A stretch of 64,000 nt of DNA, taken from NCBI RefSeq assembly GCF_900094705.1, contig NZ_FMAR01000012.1, forward strand, positions 1 to 64,000, written 5' to 3'. The notes under the pieces were generated by a model. It was not told where the DNA came from. It saw only the letters and a list, made by a program, of their open reading frames with translations, and did not search any database. The first letter of the stretch is position 1. Each line of letters starts with the position of its first letter. Origin of the DNA: Chitinophaga costaii (lineage in GTDB: Bacteria; Bacteroidota; Bacteroidia; Chitinophagales; Chitinophagaceae). The position numbers were made by a program, and so were the translations under genes. This document shows positions 35,001 to 44,476 of the stretch, in pieces.

Positions 35001-35323
35001 ATTACGAAACGCAGAAACATACCGGTGAATATCCCATTATTGGCGTCAATACTTTCCTCAATAAAAACGGATCGCCCACCATCATTCCGCAAGAGGTAAT
35101 CCGCTCTACCAGTGAGGAGAAAGATTTTCAAATTCATACGCTGCAAGCCTTCCGTCAGCGACACGCCGCAAAAAGCCAGGACATGCTGCGGCAGTTACAG
35201 CAGGTGGCCGTGAACAATGGCAACCTCTTTGAAGCGCTCATGGAAACCGTGAAACATTGTAGTCTTGGAGAGATCACGCATGCGCTCTACGAAGTGGGTG
35301 GCCAGTACCGGCGCAATATGTAG
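32006..35323 (+). CDS. icmF: Fused isobutyryl-CoA mutase IcmF
   Basis: A 1105-residue fusion of three parts. Residues about 8-140 form the B12-binding domain ([11 protein letters not shown], with His21 as the probable cobalt ligand). About 185-400 form a MeaB-like G-protein chaperone with the P-loop GTGGAGKS near residue 192. The rest is the acyl-CoA mutase barrel ([54 protein letters not shown]). IcmF interconverts isobutyryl-CoA and butyryl-CoA using adenosylcobalamin and GTP; some members act on pivalyl-CoA. It may feed branched-chain acyl-CoA to beta-oxidation, consistent with the acyl-CoA dehydrogenase in the window. All three domains are intact. Confidence 0.95.
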   Translation: MSYTPKHQVRLVTAAALFDGHDAAINIMRRIMQSKGAEVIHLGHNRAAEDIVDCAIQEDAQGIAVTSYQGGHVEFFKYMYDLLQQKGCGHIKIFGGGGGTILPDEIAALHAYGITRLYSPDDGRQMGLDGMIEDLVQQCDFATVASVNGTVKTLPGKEAKHIAQAITLAENNQLLSLDKYKGNKTIPVLGITGTGGAGKSSVTDELVRRFLSRFTNKTVAVISVDPSKKKTGGALLGDRIRMNAIHHPRAYMRSLATRESDKAISEHIQEAIDICKLAAFDCIILETSGIGQSDTAITDYCDVALYVMTPEYGAASQLEKINMLDYADVIAINKFDKAGSLDALHDVAKQYKRNHSLWTAKEEQLPVIGTIASQFNDAGVNQLFEKLFTVITEKTGVRFGEFATTAGSKAITRSQIIPPARVRYLAEIAEALEQDAAWLEEQCALATQWYQLSGVLKLTEHVALREIQAQVEKQLHPDCRQLIVNWPQLVAQYKADHYVFKVRDKEIKLPLFVESLSGTRIPKISLPVYKDWGDLLRWQLKENLPGEFPYTAGVFPLKREGEDPTRMFAGEGGPERTNKRFHYVSLDQPAKRLSTAFDSVTLYGEDPAIRPDIYGKIGNSGVSIATVDDAKKLYSGFDLCDPKTSVSMTINGPAPVLLAFFMHAAIDQQCEKYIRENHLTGQVQALIAQRFQGDSLPRYSGALPTGNDGLGLGLLGISGDEVLEPAVYASLKAHALSTVRGTVQADILKEDQAQNTCIFSTEFALKLMGDVQEYFIREKVRNFYSVSISGYHIAEAGANPITQLAFTLSNGFTYVEYFLSRGMHIDDFAPNLSFFFSNGMDPEYAVIGRVARRIWAKAIRNKYKGNDRSQKLKYHIQTSGRSLHAQEIDFNDIRTTLQALYAIYDNCNSLHTNAYDEAITTPTEESVRRAMAIQLIINRELGTAKNENPIQGAFFIEELTDLVEEAVLLEFRRITERGGVLGAMERMYQRNKIQEESLHYETQKHTGEYPIIGVNTFLNKNGSPTIIPQEVIRSTSEEKDFQIHTLQAFRQRHAAKSQDMLRQLQQVAVNNGNLFEALMETVKHCSLGEITHALYEVGGQYRRNM

Positions 35324-35343
35324 GGATTGGATAAGGTATTATG

Positions 35344-35383
35344 AAAAGGGCTATCCCATATCACTCATGAGATAGCCCCTTTT
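35344..35383. terminator. Bidirectional terminator between icmF and the cyanophycinase operon
   Basis: GGGCTATC (35348-35355) pairs with GATAGCCC (35371-35378), flanked by AAAA on the left and TTTT on the right. It can terminate icmF on the plus strand and the convergent operon on the minus strand. Confidence 0.8.
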
Positions 35384-35404
35384 ACTTTAAAGCAGATTCT
35401 ATAC

Positions 35405-36439
35405 TTATTGTGCATGATCTCCATCGGCATCGGTACTTGTTGCCGGGGTGGAGGGCTTGTTGCCGTTACGTTGTACACGCGGTACTTCGATCACTTTACG
35501 TTTGGCCAGGTCATATTTTTGTCCGGCATGTAAGAAGAAGAACGGGCCATTGGCATTGGCATACACTTCCTGGTTGTTGACCACATGCTTGTCGTTGGCA
35601 CCAATGATGGTATTGTAGTCGTATATGCCTACAAAGGATTCGCCGATCACTTCCAGCGTGTCCCGCTGTACCACCACTGCGGTGGCTTCGTCGAGGCCCA
35701 GTCCGATCAGTTTGGGAGATTCCTTGATGAGTTCCACCAGATCAAACTGGCGGTTGCGTCGCAGTAGGTGTTGGTCAATGGCCGAATTTTTAAGGAAGCC
35801 AAGTCCCTGCGTGTGATCGCCTATTAATATCTGGGGTCCTTTGGTATCTCCTCTCCAAAGAAAAGAACCTTGAATACTGGCGCCAGCAGAGCTGCCGGCA
35901 ATTACACCGCCCCGGTCTAACACATCAAAAAATGCTTTATGGGCAAGCGTATTCAGGTAAGCGTCGGCAATACGCCACTGCCTGCCTCCGACAAAATATA
36001 CGCCTGTAGCGTGTTTCAATGGCTCGATAAATCGCTCGCTGTTTGCCTCGCTCAGTTGCTTGGCATGTAGTAACGTCACGTTGTGGATACCAGTTTGTTT
36101 TTTTACTGTTTCTACGTCGCGTTGATCGAAAGCGGCAGAATCGCCTACGGCAGTGGTTATTACCACGATAACGGCTTTATCTTTTCCGCCGGCCAGTTCG
36201 GTAAATTTTTCCCAGATGGCTTTATTGTCGCCTACGTTGCCACCGATGATCAGCAAGGAACCTTTTTCGGGACCGTGTTTGGTGGTGGCGGCAGGGTCAA
36301 TACGGATAGCCGGGTAAACCTTAATGGGGGTCAGTGCCTTTTTCACCTGGGCGGTGTCTTTAGTGCCTGTAGTGGCTTCCTGGGCCCGTGCGCTAGTAAA
36401 GGCGGTGAAGAACAGCAGGGATACAATATAATTTTTCAT
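35405..36439 (-). CDS. Cyanophycinase-like peptidase S51 (copy 1), exported
   Basis: A 344-residue protein with a signal peptide (MKNYIVSLLFFTAFTSARAQ) and an S51 cyanophycinase fold. The nucleophile elbow is AGSSAGAS with Ser184; KGSLLIIGGNVG opens the fold and IDQHLLRRNRQFDL follows, as in cyanophycinases, which cut multi-Arg-poly-Asp into beta-Asp-Arg dipeptides. The usual GGDQ-like motif is replaced by GGRQWR. It has no lipobox, so it is probably periplasmic or secreted. It is the last gene of the susC-susD-cyanophycinase operon and a paralogue of copy 2. ATG 36439 is chosen because it opens the signal peptide. Substrate is inferred, not shown. Confidence 0.82.
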   Translation of the reverse strand: MKNYIVSLLFFTAFTSARAQEATTGTKDTAQVKKALTPIKVYPAIRIDPAATTKHGPEKGSLLIIGGNVGDNKAIWEKFTELAGGKDKAVIVVITTAVGDSAAFDQRDVETVKKQTGIHNVTLLHAKQLSEANSERFIEPLKHATGVYFVGGRQWRIADAYLNTLAHKAFFDVLDRGGVIAGSSAGASIQGSFLWRGDTKGPQILIGDHTQGLGFLKNSAIDQHLLRRNRQFDLVELIKESPKLIGLGLDEATAVVVQRDTLEVIGESFVGIYDYNTIIGANDKHVVNNQEVYANANGPFFFLHAGQKYDLAKRKVIEVPRVQRNGNKPSTPATSTDADGDHAQ

Positions 36440-36476
36440 GGATTTGTCGTTTGTGGCTTGATTAAATGAGTGTAGG

Positions 36477-37460
36477 TTAGTCGTCTGCTGCTGCGGAACC
36501 TGCTGCCGCTGCTTTTGCGCTATGCTCCTTACCAATAGCCAGCGGGCGGGTGGTAGCTGTTGGAACAGGCTCAATCACCTGGCGGTTTTTCAGATCATAG
36601 CGCTGGCCCTCATGTAGAAAGAAGAAAGGACCGGAGGATGCTGTGAATACTTCCTTATCTTTCACTACATGTTTTACGCCATTGCCAATGATGGTGTTAT
36701 AGTCATAAATGGCTACATATGATTTACCGATCACTTCCAGCGTATCGCGATGTACCCATATCGCAGTGGCCTGCTCCAGCCCAATGCCGATAAGCTCTGG
36801 CGCCTGGCGGATAAAATCGGTGAGATCAAACTGGCGGTTACGGGTCAGCAAATGCTGATCGATCGCGGAGTTTTTTAGGAAGCCTAATCCCTGCGTATGA
36901 TCACCTATCAGCACTTGCGCCCCTTCGGTGTCGCCGCGCCACAGGAAAGATCCCTGGATGGAGGCGCCTGCCGAGCTTCCGGCAATCACGCCCCCGCGAT
37001 CCAGTAAATCCAGAAAGGCCTGGTGTGCTTTAGTATTGAGATAAGACTGTGCTGGCCGCCATTGACGGCCGCCATCAAAGAAAACGGCGGTTGCGTGGTT
37101 AATAGCGGCTACAAACTGGTCGGAGTTAGCCACCGCAAGATCACCGGTGTGCAGGAGGGTTACATGCTCCACGCCTGTATTTTTCTTGATAGAACGAATG
37201 CTGCTCTGGCTAAATTCGGCCGAATCGCCGGTAGCGGTAGTCACTACAACGATATTGGCCTTTTCTTTTCCACCAGCCAGTTCCACAAATTTGGCCCATA
37301 TAGCAGGCGTAGAACCGCCACCACCGATGATGATCAGCGATCCTTTTTCTGGTCCATGGCGGGTAGTTGATTTTTTGACGGTGACCGGCGATGACTGGGC
37401 CCGCGAAATGTGATAGCCGAACATCGCTATCAGGGCATAAAAGACAATTAATTTTTTCAT
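36477..37460 (-). CDS. Cyanophycinase-like peptidase S51 (copy 2), exported
   Basis: A 327-residue paralogue of copy 1 with a signal peptide (ending ISRAQ), nucleophile Ser163 in AGSSAGAS, the GGRQWR motif, and a DQHLLTRNRQFDL block. Most of the protein aligns with copy 1; C-terminal tails differ (here Ala-rich and acidic). It is 36 bases downstream of susD, and copy 1 starts 37 bases further on. The two may form heteromers or split substrate range. Like other S51 members it should hydrolyse Asp-linked peptide bonds; which polymer is used is unknown. Confidence 0.82.
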   Translation of the reverse strand: MKKLIVFYALIAMFGYHISRAQSSPVTVKKSTTRHGPEKGSLIIIGGGGSTPAIWAKFVELAGGKEKANIVVVTTATGDSAEFSQSSIRSIKKNTGVEHVTLLHTGDLAVANSDQFVAAINHATAVFFDGGRQWRPAQSYLNTKAHQAFLDLLDRGGVIAGSSAGASIQGSFLWRGDTEGAQVLIGDHTQGLGFLKNSAIDQHLLTRNRQFDLTDFIRQAPELIGIGLEQATAIWVHRDTLEVIGKSYVAIYDYNTIIGNGVKHVVKDKEVFTASSGPFFFLHEGQRYDLKNRQVIEPVPTATTRPLAIGKEHSAKAAAAGSAAADD

Positions 37461-37496
37461 GGCATTTTATTAAAGTTGAATAATATCAAAAGGAGG

Positions 37497-38930
37497 TTAA
37501 TAGCCTGGGTTTTGTTTGATATTTGGATTCACGTCTACCTCGTTCTGCGGTATAGGCTGTAATCGCCTAATATCCGTTAGCGATACCTCTGGATAGCCCG
37601 GATAGCTGTAAGGCTGCGCAGGGCGATAGATCACCTGGTTAAGCCGGTAAAGATCGAATAGCCGCAGGCCTTCAAAGGCCAGTTCTTTGCGCCGCTCATT
37701 CACGATGTCATCCAGCAACTGCTGGCCGGAGGATACATAACCTGTAAAAGAAGGATCGCGTACCGTGGCCAGTTGGTTCAGGTAGTTGCGTGCGCTGGTC
37801 TCATCGCCTGTGCGCGCGTAACTTTCTGCCAGCGTGAGCAGCACTTCTGCATAACGGATAATCTTAATCTCATCCTTATCCGGGTTAGAAGCATTGGGAT
37901 ATTTATTGACCAGGAAGGCCGGCTGCCCGTTGCCTTTACGAATGCCGTTTACGATCAGGCCTTTCCGCAAATCAGTGGGCGTGTAGAGGTCATATAGTTC
38001 CTTCGTGCACAGCATTTCCCCGTTGCCGGCCTGGGAGAAAAAATCGGCCAGTCCGCTTACCGCACCCGTTGTGTTATTATTAAGCTCAAAAATGGTTTCC
38101 ACCTTTCCATCTGTGGCGGTAGCACTGGTCCAGAACGATTTAAAGGCGCTGGCGGTTGTGGTAAGGGTATAGCCGCCTTGCGTTACCACCAAGAGCGCCG
38201 CTGCCTGGGCATTTGCATAATCGCCCCGGTATAGGAAGGCACGGGCTTCAATGGCCTTCGCCGCATATTTTGAGATGTAATTGGAGTTGGTAGCGTGAAT
38301 GTTGGCCGCGATGGGGGTGTTGGGAAGGATCAGGAAAGCGCTGTCCAGGTCTGTTATAACCCGGTCGTACACTTCCTTCACGCTGTTGCGCGCGGGCTTG
38401 ATATAAGGCCCCGTTTCATAAGTAGGTATGGTGATAATGGGTACGCCGTCTGCATCCGGGCTAATGGTGTTTGGCTTTGCAAAATAATTGACGAGCGTAA
38501 GATAGGTCAATGCCCTGATAGCATAGGCCTCTCCCTTCAACTGGTCTACCGTGGGGGTCGATGCGATGGGGGCGGCAATGATACGATTGGCCTGCAATAT
38601 GGTATTGTAGCCTTGCAGCCAAATGCCATTAGCCTCCCCGCTGGTGGCGATAAAAGTATAGTTATTATCGCTGGTTAGTTGCCCGTAATTGGAGCTGCTG
38701 ATAAATATATTATCCGCCAGCAGGTCGCCGAGGACTGGCACGTTCACTCCAAATAAACTGCTGTTTTTCGATGCCGTGTACATGCCATTCACCGCGTCTG
38801 CCAGATCATTCACGGTGTTAATAGCGGTAGAGGCGTTGACAGCAGTGGCCGATTGCTGCCGGAGAAAATCTTTCTTGCATGCTGTTAGTACTATTGCCGG
38901 GAGTAGCAAGCTCCAATATATTTTTTTCAT
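37497..38930 (-). CDS. SusD/RagB family outer-membrane lipoprotein
   Basis: A 477-residue surface lipoprotein. Signal peptide with lipobox VLTAC, then KKDFL; the mature protein shows the SusD helical TPR-like pattern (NDLADAVNGMYTASKN, QGYNTILQANRIIA, LKGEAYAIRALTYLTLVNYFAKP) and the C-terminal DIVNERRKELAFEGLRLFDLYRL and LQPIPQNEVDVNPNIKQNPGY ending. SusD-type proteins cap the SusC channel and capture substrate. It starts about ten bases after the susC stop, in one operon with susC and two cyanophycinases. ATG 38930 is preferred; one at 38939 is also possible. Confidence 0.94.
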   Translation of the reverse strand: MKKIYWSLLLPAIVLTACKKDFLRQQSATAVNASTAINTVNDLADAVNGMYTASKNSSLFGVNVPVLGDLLADNIFISSSNYGQLTSDNNYTFIATSGEANGIWLQGYNTILQANRIIAAPIASTPTVDQLKGEAYAIRALTYLTLVNYFAKPNTISPDADGVPIITIPTYETGPYIKPARNSVKEVYDRVITDLDSAFLILPNTPIAANIHATNSNYISKYAAKAIEARAFLYRGDYANAQAAALLVVTQGGYTLTTTASAFKSFWTSATATDGKVETIFELNNNTTGAVSGLADFFSQAGNGEMLCTKELYDLYTPTDLRKGLIVNGIRKGNGQPAFLVNKYPNASNPDKDEIKIIRYAEVLLTLAESYARTGDETSARNYLNQLATVRDPSFTGYVSSGQQLLDDIVNERRKELAFEGLRLFDLYRLNQVIYRPAQPYSYPGYPEVSLTDIRRLQPIPQNEVDVNPNIKQNPGY

Positions 38931-38941
38931 GTAAGTCATAT

Positions 38942-41900
38942 TTAAAATCCAACATTGAGACCAACGGTATATGTTTTGAATTGCGGGATGGTTACCGTGC
39001 CTGATTCCGGATCGTACGGGAGTTTTTTATCATAGGTCTTGGTCCATAGATTGGTGCCGCGCACGTACACATAAAGTTTGCTGATGGCGGTGGAGTGTTG
39101 CAAATAAGGCAGTTTTTTAAGATCATACCCCAGTGTAAAATTCTTTAGCTTAATAAAATCGCCCTTATATAAAAACCGTGAAGAATAAGCTTGGGATTGG
39201 TTTTGTCCGCCTGAACCGCCCCCTGCTATATATTTTGGTACATCAGTAACCTGGCCGGGCGTTGTCCAGCGGTTGTTGTAGGTGCGCTGGTATTTGTTAA
39301 AGGTGTAATAGTTTCCGTCGTAAAAGCGGGTAGACCATCCGTCAACGATATAGTTGCCGAAATTGTAGTAAAAATCCACGTTCAGGGCAATGCCTTTATA
39401 ATAGAACGTATTGCTGAAGCCACCGAAATATTTGGGGGTGGCTGATTTATAAGGCACCCTTGCGGCTTTGTTATAATCGTTGATGGTTTTTGTGCGCGTT
39501 CCGTCGGTGTACCACAGCGCTTCCCCATTATCCGGATTTACACCCGCGTAAAGCCGCGTGTAATAGGTATAATAATCATACCCCTTCTGGAAATAGTAAT
39601 TGCCATTTATAACCGAAGTATTGCCGCCAACGTCGGTCACGTGGTTATTATTAAAGGCAATGTTAAAGCTGGCATTCCAGTTAAAGCTTTTTGTTTTTAC
39701 TGGTATCCCTCTTACGGATAGCTCTACTCCTTTGTTAAGCATAGAGCCGGAGTTGGCGTATGGGATATTAGCAAAGCCGGTGGTCATGGATATGGATACC
39801 TGTTGTATCAGCTTATAAATATTATTGTGGTAATAGTCTACATTGAAAATAAGTCGGTCTTCGAACAGGCCTGCATCTACACCGAGATCAAATTTCTTTT
39901 GCTGCTCCCATTGCAGGTCTGGATTGCCCACGCCATTGTAATTCTGTCCATTGCCGCCGCCATAATTGGAACCATAACTGGCGAGCGGTTGTGCGGCATA
40001 ATCGCCTATTCCCTGTGCATTGCCGGTGGTACCAAAAGAGGTGTGGAACTTAGCGGTTGATAATATTGGTTGGTTTTCAAAGAAACGCTCTCCATCAATA
40101 TTCCAGGCGCCTCCTATAGACCAGAAATTACCATATTGGTTGTCCAGTCCAAATACCGAAGAAGCATCCCGCCGGAAGGTGGCGCTCAGCGAATAACGGT
40201 TCTTATAATTGCTGCTGCCTCGGAAGTACACTGAATTAAAGGTGGAACCGGAAGAGCTGCCGGAAGCCAGCGTGGGTGTGGCTGCATTGGCCAGCGCATT
40301 CAGGTCGGGCTGGGTCAGCGGAAAACCCGTTCCCGAGGCCCGGAGTTCATAACGAGAATATTTTTGGGCTTCGTAACCAGCGGTAAGATTGAGATAGAAG
40401 TCTTGGGCTTTTGAAAAATTAAAGCGGTAGTCTAACTGGTTGCGCAGTAGCCAGTTGAAATACCGGTTATAGGCATTCGAGGCAGATCCATTGGAGCTTT
40501 GAGAATTACCCAGTATCGGGTTTTCAAACTGAATTTCCTCCAGCACGTTATAATCAATACTGGCATAGCTGGAAAAGCGGAGCTGGTCCCAAATGTGCCA
40601 GTTAACATTCAAATTGCCCAGGGCCCTTGTTTGGGATAGGGTATGCTTATCATAGGCGGCTATCCATAAAGGGTTATAGTGTGCCACGAAGCCGGTATTA
40701 CTGGAGCTGCTGGAGTTAATGCTGCCATCGTCGTTATATGCTCGCTGGAAAGGGCGCAGGATGGAAGCTGCGAAAACCGGGTTAGCCCAGGAGCCGGTAG
40801 TGCCTACCGGCGATAGCTGATTAACGTTCGACACATTTAACCCTGCTGCCACGCTGATGTTTTTGCTGATCCGTTGGTCAACGTTCAGCAGGCCGTTCAC
40901 CCGTTTCAGGGCCGACCCTATAATCGTGGCCTGCTGGTCGAAGTAACCGAGCGATAGAAAGACCTTTATATTTTCATTGCCTCCCCGCACAGATACATTG
41001 TATTGTTGCTGGCGGCCGGTTCTGTGAATAATATCCTGCCAGTTGGTCGTCTTGCCGCTGTTAAAGCCGTAGCTTTCGGCCAGGGCCGCGATCTGATCGG
41101 GCGTATAAGTGCCCGCATTACGCAGACCTTCGATAAACAAGGTAGAAAACTGGTCGGCATTCAACGGCTGACCTGCGGCGGGCAGGGGTATGGTGCTGGT
41201 ATTGCCTGTTTCTGCGTCGAGGTTCACCTGGGCTTTGCCCACCTTTCCCTTTTTGGTAGTGATAATGATCACGCCGTTTGATCCGCGGGAGCCGTAGATC
41301 GAAGTGGCGGAAGCATCTTTAAGTACCGTATAGCTTTCAATATCATCTGCATTCAGTCCGGCCAGTGCATTGGAAGAATTGTTAATGCCGGACGTTAGCC
41401 GCGACAGGTCGCCGGCGTTTACAATCATACCATCAATTACATACAATGGGTTAGAGCTTAAGGCGGTAGACCCAAGCCCTCTTAAACGTACCTGCACATT
41501 GGCACCGGGCTGCCCACTTGTAACAGCCACCCCAAGCCCGGCTACCTGGCCCTGTAAAGCAAGCTGGGGGCTTGATAGCGGCTTGTTCTCCAAAGTGGCT
41601 CCTTTTACGATGGCAGCTGAGCCGGTATATGATTTTTTGCTTTGGCTGGAGTAAGTGTCATTTACGACGATCTCCGATAATTCGTTGACATTCTCTGCGA
41701 GCCTGACGGTAACAGGGCCGCCATTCACGACCACCTCCTGCTTCTTGTACCCGATATAGCTTACGATCAGGACGTAGGGGAATTTCTGGCCGGTGGCAAA
41801 TCTGAAATTGCCGGAAGCATCTGTGGATACGGCGTGTGTAGTACTTTTAATAATAACAACGGCGCCGGGAAGTGGGTCTCCTGTACGTTCGTCCACTACC

Positions 41901-42037
41901 TTCCCTTCCAGCTTGGAATTAATAATGGAAACGGGGGATTGCTGTGCGTATACTAAAGGTCGAATGCACAGCAGGACAGCAAATGCTACCAATAGTTTAA
42001 AGGGACGCATGGTCTGCTTACTTGTAAAAACATTCAT
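38942..42037 (-). CDS. SusC/RagA family TonB-dependent transporter
   Basis: A 1031-residue outer-membrane importer: signal peptide (ending LVYAQQ), carboxypeptidase-D-like regulatory domain (KLEGKVVDERTGDPLPGAVVIIKSTTHAV), TonB box region, plug (LRGLGSTALSSNPLYVIDGMIVN, VLKDASATSIYGSRGSNGVIIITTKKG) and a 22-strand barrel ending in FKTYTVGLNVGF. It imports substrates using TonB energy, with the SusD lid encoded next. It heads a four-gene operon containing two S51 peptidases, so the substrate is probably a peptide. No STN domain, so no direct signalling to an anti-sigma factor. ATG 42010 (MRPFKLLV) is an alternative start. Confidence 0.95.
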   Translation of the reverse strand: MNVFTSKQTMRPFKLLVAFAVLLCIRPLVYAQQSPVSIINSKLEGKVVDERTGDPLPGAVVIIKSTTHAVSTDASGNFRFATGQKFPYVLIVSYIGYKKQEVVVNGGPVTVRLAENVNELSEIVVNDTYSSQSKKSYTGSAAIVKGATLENKPLSSPQLALQGQVAGLGVAVTSGQPGANVQVRLRGLGSTALSSNPLYVIDGMIVNAGDLSRLTSGINNSSNALAGLNADDIESYTVLKDASATSIYGSRGSNGVIIITTKKGKVGKAQVNLDAETGNTSTIPLPAAGQPLNADQFSTLFIEGLRNAGTYTPDQIAALAESYGFNSGKTTNWQDIIHRTGRQQQYNVSVRGGNENIKVFLSLGYFDQQATIIGSALKRVNGLLNVDQRISKNISVAAGLNVSNVNQLSPVGTTGSWANPVFAASILRPFQRAYNDDGSINSSSSSNTGFVAHYNPLWIAAYDKHTLSQTRALGNLNVNWHIWDQLRFSSYASIDYNVLEEIQFENPILGNSQSSNGSASNAYNRYFNWLLRNQLDYRFNFSKAQDFYLNLTAGYEAQKYSRYELRASGTGFPLTQPDLNALANAATPTLASGSSSGSTFNSVYFRGSSNYKNRYSLSATFRRDASSVFGLDNQYGNFWSIGGAWNIDGERFFENQPILSTAKFHTSFGTTGNAQGIGDYAAQPLASYGSNYGGGNGQNYNGVGNPDLQWEQQKKFDLGVDAGLFEDRLIFNVDYYHNNIYKLIQQVSISMTTGFANIPYANSGSMLNKGVELSVRGIPVKTKSFNWNASFNIAFNNNHVTDVGGNTSVINGNYYFQKGYDYYTYYTRLYAGVNPDNGEALWYTDGTRTKTINDYNKAARVPYKSATPKYFGGFSNTFYYKGIALNVDFYYNFGNYIVDGWSTRFYDGNYYTFNKYQRTYNNRWTTPGQVTDVPKYIAGGGSGGQNQSQAYSSRFLYKGDFIKLKNFTLGYDLKKLPYLQHSTAISKLYVYVRGTNLWTKTYDKKLPYDPESGTVTIPQFKTYTVGLNVGF

Positions 42038-42054
42038 AATTCAATATTGGTAAG

Positions 42055-42338
42055 TGAATGATTCATAGGTTCGGGTACCTGCACACGAACCCTGTTGACA
42101 GGCGTTCCTATCAACGGTACTACATTGTTTAACAGGAGAGAGGAGACATGACGCGCTAAACGACAGAAGGTGGCATACTGCGCCTATTGAAGCGGGTGCT
42201 CCATTTATTCAATTAACGTATAATTTGCTGGTAGCGCAATAAGAATTAAAAGCAACAACACTTGTTATACAACGAAATACAGTATACTTGCTGCCTGCTT
42301 TCAGCGGCATTTCTTTGGTTGATAGATGAATGATTCAT
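42055..42338 (-). promoter_or_regulatory. Repeated palindrome in the susC leader
   Basis: The same palindromic element occurs twice upstream of susC: TGAATGATTCA at 42055-42065 and ATGAATGATTCAT at 42326-42338, 271 bases apart. A minus-strand -7 box TATGTTTG (42370-42363) would start a leader of about 320 bases containing both copies plus two hairpins: GGTTCG/CGAACC (42068-42091) and GTTGACAGG/CCTATCAAC (42094-42115, one mismatch). The copies may be operators for an unlinked regulator. The rest of 42038-42584 shows nothing coding. Confidence 0.45.
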
Positions 42339-42584
42339 GGCATCCTTGATGTTAACCGGACACAAACATATAAATTATTACTAAAAGTCTATAGGGTTAG
42401 TGGACTATTAATAAAAAGAGTGACTTTGAACAAGTAAAAAACTATTTGAGAGATGGGCCACCAGTAGGGCTCCGCCTCTGTTTTTTAGGTGTTTCCATAT
42501 TCCGGCAGATTACTATATTTTGTATTTTCACCCCATTATTTAAAAAACGGGTATTGGCCCCATCACTTTCTGCCAGAATGTAAC

Positions 42585-44363
42585 ATGCAACCAACCATCA
42601 TTTATGAACAAAAGATCGGGGAGATTAAAGTAAGGCTAGCCGATGCAGCCACCCGGATGAAATGGCTCTCTTTCATCCGGCTGCTCGCCTTCGCTGCGGC
42701 GGTAGCCTGCGTGTACAAGTGTTTTGGGCCAGGCGCCTGGTTGCTGGCGCCTGTAGGCGTGGTGGCGGCGCTTGTAATATTTGCGTATAGCCTTCGCCGT
42801 TATCAGCACGCACTACAATATGAAGCCCTGCAAAAAGCCTTGTTGCAACTCAATGAAAAGGAGCTGCACCTGGTTTTGCACCATGAATCGCGTTTCGACG
42901 ATGGGCAGGCATTCTCCGACGAGCAGCATGCCTTTTCCGGGGATCTTGATCTTTTTGGACCGGCCTCCCTGTACCAGCACCTGAACCGCACGGGCACTTT
43001 GTCGGGCAGTGAGCAACTGGCCAGTATGCTAAAAATGCCCTTGCAACAGGCCGCAGCCATTACCGACGTGCAGGATGTTGTAAAAGACCTGGCGCCGAAA
43101 CTGGATTTCCGGCAGCTGCTGGCGGCGCAGGGCAGCCTCACCGGGGAAAAAGCCGGCGATCACGATCGCCTGAAGGCCTGGCTGGCCATGCCCTTGTACT
43201 TTCTGCCCAACAAGGGCCTGAACATACTACGCTTCGTAAGCCTGGTGCTAACCCTAACGGCTATTGCGGTTACCATTGTGTTACACAACTTCTATCCATT
43301 GATGGTGATGCTGGGATGTAATACGGTGTTATTGGTGAGCATTGGTAAAAAAGTGATTGTGCAACATCATCAACTGGGCAGCCAGGAAAAAATATTATAC
43401 CGTTTCGCAGAAATATTATTACTCATCCGGAACGAATCTTTCACCGTGGGCGGCCTGCAAAGCCAGCAGGAGCAAGCCCGGGAGGCTGATGTGGCCTTGC
43501 GTAAACTGGCCCGCATCAGCAGTGCGCTGGACCAGCGTAACAATTTGCTGGTACCCTTGTTTTTAGGCACCTTCTTTTTGTATGACCTGCATTGCGCATA
43601 TGCGCTGGAAAAGTGGAAGGCCCAATATCGCGACCAGGTGCCAGAATGGCTGGCCGTAATTGCCCAGATGGAGGCCTGGAACAGCCTGGCCACCTTTGCA
43701 TACAACCATCCAACGTATGCTTATCCTGTGTTGAATGAAGCGGAGAAAGGTATTGTGGCTGCGGGACTTTGCCACCCTCTCATAGCGCCGGAAGCCTGTG
43801 TAAAGAACGATTGCGTGCTTACCGGAAATACCCAGTTTCTTATCATCACCGGTTCTAACATGAGCGGAAAAAGCACCTTCCTGCGCAGTGTGGGTGCCAA
43901 CCTGGTGCTGGCCATGTGCGGAGCACCGGTAGGGGCAGACAGCTTCCTATTTGCGCCTATGGAGGTAATGACCTCCATGCGTATTAAAGATTCTATTGCC
44001 AAACATACTTCCTACTTTCAGGCCGAGCTGCTGCGGTTGCAGCAAATAGTATTCGCCCTGCAAAAAGGCCAACGCGTGTTTATTATCCTTGATGAAATAT
44101 TGAAAGGCACCAATTCTGAGGATAAATTATCCGGCTCGCGCAAGCTGGTGGAGCAATTCCTGCAATACAACTGCCTGGGCATGATTGCTACGCACGACCT
44201 GGAGTTGGGTCAACTGGAAAGCACCCACCCGCAGCAAGTGAAAAATTATTGCTTTGAAAGCACGATCTCTGATGCGGGTCTGTTTTTCGATTACCGCATC
44301 CGTAAAGGAATTGCGCGGAATAAGAACGCTACTTTTTTGATGGAGCAATTGGGCATCATTTAA
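42585..44363 (+). CDS. Membrane-anchored MutS-like ATPase
   Basis: A 592-residue protein whose C-terminal third is a MutS-family ABC ATPase: P-loop GSNMSGKST (423-431), MRIKDSIAKHTSYFQAEL signature region, Walker B FIILDEILKGTNSEDK and the His-switch ATHDLEL. Before it are two pairs of hydrophobic segments (about 27-70 and 217-255). There is no mismatch-recognition domain I. So it is not canonical MutS but belongs to a MutS-related membrane family, with unknown job. ATG 42585 is used; an in-frame start at 42489 adds non-conserved sequence. It is divergent from susC. Confidence 0.8.
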   Translation: MQPTIIYEQKIGEIKVRLADAATRMKWLSFIRLLAFAAAVACVYKCFGPGAWLLAPVGVVAALVIFAYSLRRYQHALQYEALQKALLQLNEKELHLVLHHESRFDDGQAFSDEQHAFSGDLDLFGPASLYQHLNRTGTLSGSEQLASMLKMPLQQAAAITDVQDVVKDLAPKLDFRQLLAAQGSLTGEKAGDHDRLKAWLAMPLYFLPNKGLNILRFVSLVLTLTAIAVTIVLHNFYPLMVMLGCNTVLLVSIGKKVIVQHHQLGSQEKILYRFAEILLLIRNESFTVGGLQSQQEQAREADVALRKLARISSALDQRNNLLVPLFLGTFFLYDLHCAYALEKWKAQYRDQVPEWLAVIAQMEAWNSLATFAYNHPTYAYPVLNEAEKGIVAAGLCHPLIAPEACVKNDCVLTGNTQFLIITGSNMSGKSTFLRSVGANLVLAMCGAPVGADSFLFAPMEVMTSMRIKDSIAKHTSYFQAELLRLQQIVFALQKGQRVFIILDEILKGTNSEDKLSGSRKLVEQFLQYNCLGMIATHDLELGQLESTHPQQVKNYCFESTISDAGLFFDYRIRKGIARNKNATFLMEQLGII

Positions 44364-44391
44364 ATAGTAGCCAGTATAATAAAGTAACATA

Positions 44392-44417
44392 ACCGCTCTC
44401 ACCAGGGCGGTTTTTTT
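44392..44417 (+). terminator. Rho-independent terminator after MutS-like gene
   Basis: ACCGCTC (44392-44398) pairs with GGGCGGT (44405-44411), one G-T pair included, followed by a seven-T run. Confidence 0.85.
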
Positions 44418-44476
44418 GTTAAAAAATAAACTTGTAGGCACTAAATAAATTAGTACTTTTACTAAAATAATTAGTA

